Assembly (NCBI GenBank): GCA_028554795.2
Contig: CM068827.1
Span: 137,648,268-137,712,267 of the forward strand
Length of the DNA: 64,000 nt
Direction of reading: 5' to 3'
From: Sinohyriopsis cumingii
Taxonomy: Eukaryota > Mollusca > Bivalvia > Unionida > Unionidae
Both the position numbers and the translations under genes were made by a program. Shown here one piece after another: positions 1 through 10,000 of this stretch (its first letter is position 1; the number at the start of each line of letters is the position of its first letter). The notes under the pieces are model-generated. The model had not been told where the DNA came from and ran no database searches. It worked only from the letters and a program-made list of their open reading frames with translations.

Positions 1-299
1 CACTGGACATGATACGTTTTCCAGAAAATAGTTTGACCTTGACTGTTCATTTTAATAAACACCAAATGTTGACCTGGATCCTGACCTTAATTCAAAATTA
101 GTAGCTGCCACGTAAATAAGTTCTATTTTTAATTTAAAATGTTTGGTTATTGTCAAGGTAATGATGGGACTACGTAGTTTAAGATGTAAACGATTTTTTA
201 AATTTTATTCTTAGAAATAAATGATTGGTTTTTGTCAGGATCATGTTAGGCGTACGTGATAAAAACATGATCACGTGATCCCCCTTTCGAATTCGCAAC
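1..299. other. No feature recognised
   Basis: AT-rich sequence without a credible reading frame or repeat that I could match elsewhere in the window. Confidence 0.5.
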
Positions 300-846
300 T
301 TAGGGATTTTTGAAACTGCGCTTTAGAATACGATATAACCTTTGTTTTAGAGAAATAATCTCAGTTTGGCTTTTTTCTTTACACGTCAAAGTGTATGTTG
401 TGTTGTTTGGAGTTATTTCAAATTATTTGGATTCGAAAGGATCAATTTTTTTTTTCCTGGAAAATACGTGTGCTCATATGAAATTCTTGAACAAAGACAT
501 CTCTTATAAAAAATATTATTTGGATTTCCAAAGCCGGAGTGATATTTCTTCTTTCTACAAGGAACTGTAGACTTTAACACACTACAGGTTACAGCATACG
601 TCATCATCTTCGGATTCTTCGTCGGGACTCGAACTTGAAATCATTAGAATATTTTATTATTATGATTTCTAAAATTTTATTCGTGGATTATTCTTGGATT
701 ATTTTTTGATTTGATTCTTAAAACCGTAAATTCTTTTTTTCTCCCTTTTTACAGTATTTTTCCAGGGAAATAAATTATTATATTTTTTAAAGCTAAATGT
801 TTTCAGTCTGTTTTGTGTAACTGTTTATTCGAGCCTAAACACGTAA
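300..846 (+). repeat. Degraded LTR-like dispersed repeat, copy 1
   Basis: This block aligns by eye, in the same order, with three other blocks in the window (about 8340-8838, 34822-35328, 60150-60565). Shared landmarks are TTCTTGAACAAAGACAT, TTCTTGGATTATTTTTTGAT, AAAACCGTAAATTCTTTTT and the near-3' motif GGGAAATAAATTATT. The best copy (34822-35328) starts TGTAAC and ends GTAACA, which suggests an LTR. This copy ends near CACGTAAG at about 846. Confidence 0.45.
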
Positions 847-3199
847 GAAAAGACTACTTCATGTATAAGAAGGCATCACATGGCCATGACAGACCGCTTT
901 GACCTTTTGATAACACATTAACCACCTTTGTACAATGGATTCAGCACGGTTCATCATAGATTGACCGATTCGTCCGTTTTTGTGTATTACTAATGTAAAC
1001 CAACTGACGTAGAGCAGACCCACAAGGACGTGCATTTTACAACCACCATTTTTTCATGAAACAACGAACAAATGCAACTTACTGTTCGATTCCATGAAAT
1101 TGAAAGTTTGCCCGTTCATAATTATTACACAAAAAGAGATTTCGTTTATTTTATACGTTAGCTGCAAACAATCCATGCAGACAAGCACATATTAGGAATA
1201 GCTTCTTGATTTTGGTCTGTCGGGGGGGGGGGGAGGAGGAGGGTCATTGTGATATGCGGTCAGGTCATTACTGTCCTATGCTATGAATAAATACAATATT
1301 GGTGACAATACAATGCCAATGAGGTAATCGGTATGGAAGAGCCGTGTGATGACTCCTGCACAACTAGCTTCAGGTGGTATTCAGTGATATCAATTGAATA
1401 CACTTTATGTAAAATATAGAAAATGTAGATTCACAACAAAATAAAGAGACTCATGGAGGATCAATTTTTAATCAAGAAGAGACTCTTTAAAATAAGCAAA
1501 CATAGTCACACGCCAGACACACGGTTATTAAGAATGCACGCTGACCTCGACATTTCCAACATAATGTAAATTGTCCAGTTTTTTGAACAGAAAATAAACA
1601 CGCAGGTATAATTAGATCAAAATGTGAAGTTCATTGGAACCTTGCTGGTATAAACGATTTTTTTTTAAAAAAACGGTAGAGATTTTTTTAAGAAATATCT
1701 GTAGCTTTAGATGTTTTGTTTCAAGTTACTAAATGCGAGTGAGCAAATAGTCTTTTAAAAAAAACCAACAAAAATGAATTTGTATAAAAATATGTGCAAA
1801 CGGATGGTGAAATTTGACCTCAAATACAGCCGTCATGTGCATATTGCATTCTGTCAGCAGCTGTAAAAAATACATTCCCCCATTGACAAAACTTGTAGTA
1901 CAAACGACTTATCAAGGAAATATGGTGAATACTTTCCATGAATCGAATTCTTGAATAACTTGAATATAAATAAAGGTGGCAGGAAACCGACGAGAACGAC
2001 ACATGTGTGACTCGCGTTTTTCGCTGAGGAAGGAAATAAATATTACAACAAAACAAAATCTCAGCTTCCATTTTCTGCATAGCATCCATAGAACATTTAT
2101 ATAAATAATGAATATAGTTATATTATGACACCAATACAAGAATAAAGTACACCTAAAACATATGTGTAACACATTCAATAAAATTCAAGTAAAACATATA
2201 TGCAAAACAAAACATTTAAAAATGACAGCGTCTATTTCTATTGAAAACAGTTTTCAGTCAAAACAAAATTAAAGTTTATTTAGGTCTTTTGTTGTGTAGG
2301 TTTGATATTGTTGCATTATCTAACCATTCCATCCCAATACACTAAGTCTTCTGGAGAAAGGACGTGTGTGTTCGCCCTCTGACTAAGGTATATGTTCCGA
2401 CCGGGGACAAAAAGCGAGAAACTAGGTAAAATTCACTTTGGAAATTACATAGAGCAGATGATCGCTACCTTCTTTCTGCAACTAGCTTTAGTACGCATAT
2501 TACGGCTACACACGGAGCCCCTCGGTCTTCACCATATTGCATCTGTTGCATAATGTTGAGTCCGTTTGCTTCCTATTACAACCCGAGATTTTGTTATTAT
2601 TTTAAGCAATTTTCGTCGAAATCCTCATGCTCAAGCATACCAAACACATTGTTTTGCATCATAATCAATAGCTCAGACGAGTACGTGCTACATGTACAAT
2701 GTAGTATTTACAGTAGTTGTCATTTCAAATGCATATAACGATAATTAAAACATACACTAATGACTGTAGATTTACATTATAATCTTATGTCGAAAATGAG
2801 CCTTTTGTTTTCGCGTGTAATAATCAAATTACGTAAGACAATATTTACTTATTATATTGAAGAAGAAAAGAGTTTTCAAATTAATATTTTATGCTTTAGT
2901 CTATATGCCTTGGATTTGTATTACATGAACAATTTATGAGATGTGGCCATTTTATTGGTGCGGGTCAAGTAGACCATCGCACAGTCATATCCGTTAAGTT
3001 GAGAAATTAATTCGAAATCTACTTGTAGGATTGCACATAAATTTTATGGGTTTCGCCTCATTCTAATATCATCAGTTGTTACAACAGAAAAGCCCGAGAG
3101 TGTCCTGACTGTGATGTTTCTCCTTCCGCAGACATATTGTGCCAAGTGAACATAAATAGCTCCAAATATTATTCTAAATAGCGACTTTATACGGTACTC
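847..3199. other. No gene; unique AT-rich sequence
   Basis: Only short open frames at the length expected by chance. A run of 12 G lies at 1222-1233. Nothing else was recognised. Confidence 0.5.
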
Positions 3200-3480
3200 C
3201 CTCGGCTATTTCTGCGGAAGAAAAAGATGCCTTAGATATATGACCACATAGTAATATACAAAAATAATCATATGTTATGTTCGCCGGAAATTTTTCGCCA
3301 AAAGCATATCTACTCGGAACGCCTCTGCTATTTCTACAATAGGATTGACTGTATGATTGACCGACATATCATAAATGCAAAAATAGTTTGATTATTCGTA
3401 ACTTCTAGATCAATCTCTATTTCGTAAATAGGCGAAGTGGACCAAATGGCTCTATCAATATCCATTTGAGGTAGGATTGA
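3200..3480. repeat. Dispersed repeat of unknown class, copy 1
   Basis: Resembles 46540-46805 over about 270 bp: CGGCTATTTCT, a GCCGGAA motif, and the stretch TTTCGTAAATAG-CG-AGTGG followed by TATCGATA-like and GAGGTA sequence occur in the same order. The open frames in the two copies do not stay in register, so this looks noncoding. Confidence 0.35.
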
Positions 3481-4667
3481 CCCCGAAGCTGTGTATTTCT
3501 CTTCTTGACAGAAAATGCCAATGATGTTTTGATTGTGCGCAGGTAGATTCCAAGTGTAAAAACAGTATACAATGCTATACATACAGACCTGTATGGGGTC
3601 CAACTTGGCTGCGTTAGAAAGTGGACTCATGGGCTCGTAGGATCCAAAATGCGGGGGAAATTAGTCTTGCTATGATCAGTAGAAGGAGAGAACAATTTAT
3701 AGGCCTATCTATTTCATAACTTGAAACAAATTTAATTATTTTAAGAAAAGTAAAATCCCAAAATATCCAGAGAAACTCTCGCCCACCGAAAATGTAATTG
3801 TCGTTCCCGTAGAAGAACTGGTTAATAATAGCAGTCAAAAAGATTATATAAATCTAGGTCTCTCTTTGTTCGGACCAATGGCGTCAGTACGGACTCTGAC
3901 ACGCTCGCCCAAACGTCTGACCAATAATCAAAGTGGAACGTGTTGCTAGTCAGAGACCTTTAGAACAAAGCCCAGTGTGGATATCTAGATTAAAATCAAC
4001 CTGATAATAACAAATATAGACGACAAGCAGCCATTTCATTAAGTATAACTTTGGATCCTCTTTAGAAGTCTCTGCAAAATTTATACAGACGACTTTATGA
4101 AGCAATATAAATAATAAAAATCAGTGTGCATAGTGTTGTATACAATATACTAATGTGCTAAGTGCATAATAGTATAAGCAATATAATAATGTACAAAGGA
4201 AAATGAAAGAAAGAAAGATAAATGCCCATGGCAAACCAATATACTTGACTTAAAGCCTCAATGCCGCCGTTTGTCATAAATTTCACCATTCTATCAATCT
4301 TGCTAATGTTTGAAAGGAAGGAAATGATCTGTAAAAAGGTTATCTGAGATAAACCCTTCTTTAAAACAATCAAGATGTTAAGTTAAAACGGCATTCAAAT
4401 ATTCAGTTTATATTTTACAGGTGACGCCCTTTCAATCAGTCAATGAAGTCGCTCGTAATTTCATTCTTTTGCAGGAGTGCTCCAAAGTAGCCATGTGATA
4501 CTTTCAACAAATTCATTTAGCGTCTAAACTAATAACAACATTCGCACGTGTCGCACAAATTGATTCGAGAGGGAATGAAAGGAAAGCCCGCCTTTACTAA
4601 ACGGATCTGAGAAGAAAAAGCGTACATTAGATTAAAGTAAGTCTCAAGTGAATATTAGTGAACAACT
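3481..4667. other. No gene recognised
   Basis: Short minus-strand open frames (up to 98 codons, using non-ATG starts) are within chance expectation for AT-rich DNA. Nothing else was seen. Confidence 0.45.
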
Positions 4668-5246
4668 GGTACTATGGAATACTATGAAGAGCTAACTTGG
4701 GCTGAAGACACTCTGACATAGCATGGAATACTATGAAGGGCTAACTTGGGCTGAAGACACTCTGACATAGCATGGAATACCATGAAGGGCTAACTTGGGC
4801 TGAAGACACTCTGACATAGCATGGAATACTATGAAGGGCGAACTTGGGCTGAAGACAGTCTGACGTAGCATGGAATACTATGAAGGGCGAACTTGGGCTG
4901 AAGACACTCTGACATAGCATGGAATACTATGAAGGGCTAACTTGGGCTGAAGACACTCTGACATAGCATGGAATACTATGAAGGGCGAACTTGGGCTGAA
5001 GACAGTCTGACGTAGCATGGAATACTATGAAAGGCGAACTTGGCCTGAAGACACTCTGACGTAGCATGGATTACTATGAAGGGCGAACTTGGGCTGAAGA
5101 CACTCTGACATAGCATGGAATACTATGAAGGGCTAACTTGGGCTGAAGACACTCTGACATAGCAAGGAATACTATGAAGGGCGAACTTGGGCTGAAGACT
5201 GTCTGACATAGCAAGGAATACTATGAAGGGCGAACTTGGGCTGAAT
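4668..5246 (+). repeat. 49-bp tandem satellite, about 12 copies
   Basis: The unit begins ATGGAATACTATGAAGGGC, continues TAACTTGGGCTGAAGACA, ends CTCTGACATAGC, and repeats every 49 bp. Two diagnostic variants alternate: GGGCTAACTT with ACACTCTGACA, and GGGCGAACTT with ACAGTCTGACG. The order of variants suggests that a block of about three units was duplicated. The last copy is truncated at about 5245. Since 49 is not a multiple of three, the array is not coding. Confidence 0.95.
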
Positions 5247-5249
5247 ATA

Positions 5250-6209
5250 TAGCTGGAGTTCTCAGTTTGAGGGAGAAACATCACGGCTCGTAATGTGATG
5301 ACACGTTGCTATTTCAGGTTTTAATGAAACCAGACGATGTTTGACTATCAATATATTTCAAATATTCCGTACTATTCAGATGACTTGGCATATAAGACTG
5401 ACGTCACTGCGTCATTAGGGCTTTAAGGATTTTATATATGACTTTGCTGTAAGTAGGAAGTAGACAAGGGTGTATAGGCCCTTTGCAAAATGTCTGTTTG
5501 GAGCCGTATAAAAGCATGCTTTGCTGTTGAATGGAATGAGCTGTAAGTCATGATGACTTACGCCTGTCTCAGGTGAAATATCCCCGGACAAATACATCCC
5601 GACTTGAGCCGGTACATTGAACAAGGGCAGTAGGAAAGCAACTATTTGATAACATAACACCAGCATTTCAAGTCAATTATTTTGAAAAATAAATGCAGAA
5701 GTTGTAGAAATTTAAAATTTAAAAATAAATAAATGACTGGCTTTAAATATCAACATTCTAAATTTTTCGTGTGCTTCATACGATTATTTCGATCTTTTTC
5801 GACGCTCCATAAATTTAAACATTTTACGTTTTACTGTCTACCTATTATATTAAAAAAACATAAATAACTTTATGTAAACATTCTACATTATTTTGCTTAT
5901 ATTTATGTATTCCTGTCGTACATTTTCATTAATATTACTCATAAATATCAACATTTCCTTCAATTTATAAAAATATTTATATTTGTGGACGGAACAATTT
6001 ATGAAGAATACTCAATTGTCTCAAATATAATTCAAAACTCTAGTGATAGTCACAGTAGACACTGAGGAAGTGTGCAGGCTAGTAGAGGGTGATTTCAGAT
6101 CTCTATTTGTAATGTAATTTTTATACCGTAGAAAAATTTCCCTCAATACCTTGGTATCTATTTTGTAACATAGTGTTCCTTATTAGTGAACCTGGATACA
6201 TATAACTGC
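5250..6209. other. Downstream flank of the K2P gene, presumed 3' UTR
   Basis: AT-rich sequence directly after the K2P stop codon on the minus strand. I did not find a clear AATAAA on the minus strand in the first 900 nt. An ATTAAA (+ strand TTTAAT at about 5319-5324) is the nearest candidate and would give a 3' UTR of about 0.9 kb. No other feature was recognised. Confidence 0.3.
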
Positions 6210-7048
6210 TTAATTATCGTTTTCATCGGTATTGTCGATGATTCCCAGCTTCTGTCCAATCCAGCGACACTTGGCTGTAATCTCGTCCTGCATCAGGGAA
6301 AAACACATAGACAAGATCGCCATACCGAAAAGCACGTACACAGAGCCGAGAATAAGCTGAGCCGAAGCTTGCGGGTTGTCAAAATCTGTGCCAGGAACCA
6401 CATCACCAAACCCAATGGTAGCAAGAGTAATAAAGCAGAAATACGCCGACTGAAGCCAATCCCATCCCTCCCAGAGACCAAAGAGAACCGCACCGCCGAA
6501 GATGTAGCCAGCGATGACCACCATCGTCACTGTCAGAGGGACTGTTATTTTATCATTTAAGTCGTCTTCGTCGTCATCATCGCTGTCATCGTCAAGAAGT
6601 ATCTGCTGTTTACGGATTGCTTGATTTCTGTTTGCGATCTCAGCCTTAGTTAGAGTCTTAATATCCAACGGTACAATCTTTGATTTCTTCTCTGTTGGAG
6701 TACTTTTTTCAGTGACGGTTATTTCATTGTTGATGACAGGCTCTGGCGACCTGCTTTGCATCCTTGTAAATTCTGTTGTTGTTGGCGCAGAGCTGGTAAT
6801 GATCGTGGACTTGTCGTTCCAGGCGTGTTCTGGCTCCATTGAGGATGGTTTGATTTGCATCACCTTTGTCTTCCGTTTCCTTCTGCAACAGCCGCAGCAG
6901 CATATCTTAGAATAGATAAAGCGAAAAATGTCGGCCAGGACGTCGCCAATGTTTGCCAGGCACAGCAGCATGAGAGGAATCCCAAGGACAGCGTAAGCAA
7001 TGCAAACCAATCTTCCCCAAAACGTCTTTGGTGCAATGTTGCCATACC
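6210..7048 (-). CDS. K2P channel exon 2 (filter 1 to stop)
   Basis: The acceptor reads TTTTCTCCTCAG|GGTATGGC on the minus strand, with AG at 7050-7049. The first two bases complete the split Gly codon, giving Gly-Tyr-Gly-Asn-Ile-Ala-Pro-Lys. The exon has 839 nt, so 421+839=1260 nt, an exact multiple of three. It encodes M2, the Cys-rich and acidic cytosolic loop, M3, pore 2 (Thr-Ile-Gly-Phe-Gly-Asp), M4 and a short tail ending in Asp-Glu-Asn-Asp-Asn before a TAA at 6212-6210. All of M2-M4 sits in a single exon. Antisense and frame-shifted open frames over this exon are shadows. Confidence 0.93.
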
Positions 7049-10000
7049 CTGAGGAGAAAATGAGAACAGGTAAAAAATAGCGATGGTTGTGAAATTATAT
7101 TTGAATGAAATATTTACAATTCCTAATGTGAAGTTCCAAACGTATACATTCAAATTGATGATCATAATATCTACGCGTTCAACATATCACTATAGCATAC
7201 ACATGACTACATGAATGATCTCACACCTACCTACCTACCTGCCTACCTGCCAATATTCCTACTTTGTCTCATATAGAGTCTTACATATGTTAAGGAACTA
7301 CGTCCATGGCTCCCTATGAGGAATCACATCTTTTATGGCATGACACTGTCCACACTCAACACAGATCGGACCTCCAGTTCCATCCCAGACTGAGACTCAG
7401 GGGTTGTAACCCAAATCTGTTTTATATAGCAACTGGTAACCTGCTTGGAATGAATGGAAATGATGTTTGTGCATTTAAATTTAGACCACCTCCCAGGAGA
7501 CCAAGGAAAAGGAAGAGACCAAACGTTTATAGTGATTGTGCACATGCTTTCCTTATGGGAAAACTAGCGAATGGGGATGGGGCGGATAAACAGGCAGACT
7601 TCAGACGGGCGGACAGAGTGAAGGTATCACGGAATCCATTAGCTAAAACGTTGGATACTCACCTTGACTTTGTTATTTCTTTAACGTAAACTTTCAGGCA
7701 TTTGTTCAGGTTAAGAGCTGCTGTCATATCACTATAACATAAACATGACCACATGCCTGAATTCACACCTACCTACCTATTAATTCACCGACCTTGTCTC
7801 CTACATCGTCTTGAATTCCAAAAAGAACTCTTAGGTTATATAACTTCCATTTGTTTCATTGCTAAATCGCTAAACTTTATCATAGACTATATATTAGAAT
7901 ACCTACGTGATGGTGGTATGTATATTTAATTGGTATTTTTTTCTTGGCTTTTCTTAATGAATATATGCTATTTACATTTGTACTTTCTACTTAACCTTAT
8001 CTAAAATCGAGGTCACTGTGTACCAGACTATGAGTATTAGGTTTTTAAACAAATATTTCATAGCTACAATTTTTCTTTATGTGTGTGGACTAAATATTCA
8101 GAACATAATTAATGTAAACATTTTTATCTTAATCTGAGTACAGCACACTGGAATTCCCACGTGGAAAAATCTAGGCTACCTGATGTTTGCCATGTTCTTT
8201 ATTATAATTTTAGTAATATACCGTATCTGATTTCACAACTTAGAATGTTCTAAAATGAACTTTTGACCTTCATCCTAGTTCTATATGTGTGTCATGGCTT
8301 TTAATATAATAGTGTTTACTTTAGAAATTATTTATTCTTGACCTAACATCATAAAGCAGAATCAGTCTCATTTTTGGGTTCATATTGTCATTTGGGTGGA
8401 ATTATTTATTCAAAATATTATTCAATGGAAGTACAAAGTGCTCATAAATAATTTTCTTGGACAGAAACTTTGATCTGTATTTATAATGTAATCAGACAAG
8501 AACATTATGATATTGTTATACATCATAAGATACGTAGTACATCGTCACAATCGTGGCTATTGACTCATTACCACGTTCGAGATTTCAGTCTCATCAACAA
8601 ATTCATTATAGGAATTTAATTGGGAAACGACTGGAATTTAGTTGGAATTTTATATATTTGGACTTGTGATAGAAAATGTATGACTATTTGGGATTTAATT
8701 TAAAATACTGTAAGTTCTTTTGAAAGTTTCACTTCAATTTGTATTCTAGGGAAACAAGTTATTTGTCGAATTTAACAAAACTTGTTGGTTTTCGATCTAT
8801 TCTGTTACCTAGTTTAAGACCGTAGAGTCGTGATACTGGCAAAGGTGATGAAATTGCTTTTGTGACCTTACTCTTCGGATACACTGGGCGCATTTGAAAA
8901 TCTCTTACTATTAGTGCGCTATACAATAAAGATTTTTAATAGTAAACATTACGTCAGTGCGTCCTCACAGAGTACTCCCGGGGACCCCGAGTGGCCGAGT
9001 GGTCTAAAGCGCCCACCGTTACGGATCACTGCCAGCTCACCTCTGTCTGCGTGGGTTCGATTCTCGGATTCGGCTAATGTGGGTATGTGAGAAAGCTTGC
9101 CAGTAGCTTCTCGTGGGTCGGTGGTTCTTTCCGTGGTTTTACCAGGTTCTTCCTCCACCATTAATACTGGCTGCCATGTATAGCCTATCGTGTGCTGAAA
9201 AATGGCGTTAAACCCTATAACAACAACAGAGTACTCCCCCATTCAGCTTTACATACAGTCTGATTATCCAATTATTAAACGTCATTTTTAATTCATTGCT
9301 TATACGCTCGAAAAATGCACTTCAAACGACATGACGGCTTTCTTATCGTCTGCAACTCATCCAGTTTTTGCTAACGGGATTCAGATAATAATCACTTGGA
9401 TCAGGGAGGGTAACGCTTGGAAGTTGTTCTTCTTCCGAACGTCTGTAACGAAGGCAGATTTTTGCACTTGTGCGTTATCAAGGAGAAGAAGGATACCTCA
9501 CGCACGTGTTCGCGGGCGCTTGAAATAATTGTGTACTTGGTTCAATTTAATATCATCATTTATTCCCACGAGCATGAAAATGCTAATATATTACATTCTA
9601 CAAAAAATATCCCGCAATTAGTCAATATTATATGCGTGCTATAAATAGCATACTATTATGTAAGTCATATATCCTTTTGATTTGTAGCGATAGGTTTCTA
9701 TTCAGTGACCAACAAAACTGTGGTCTACAATAAGGAACAAGCCTTGTAAAACTGCGTATAAGTGAAATACCAGATTTACTCACTGATAAGTAGAGCCAAA
9801 CTGCAAGCAACTAAGATCCTGATCTACTGTCGTATAATCAGATCTGGGTCTATGTTGTATGTTTTACTGATTACTAACAAACTGCACAGACACAGATTTG
9901 CCAGCGCATTATGCGACGGCAGATCTGGGTCTGTGCAATTTGCAGTTAGTGTCGTCTTATAAGTGAGTATAGACGGTACCTTAAATGCAATCAGATTATT

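Noticed and set aside
3850-3975. Possible small inverted-repeat element (AGGTCTCTCTTTGTTC .. CAGAGACCTTTAGAACAAAG)
   Set aside because: Only about 15-18 imperfect pairs, no flanking duplication and no second copy seen; too weak to call.
7306-7689. 127-codon + strand frame with a basic Pro/Arg stretch
   Set aside because: It is antisense within the K2P intron, has no recognised domain, and is bracketed by direct repeats. Its length is compatible with chance.
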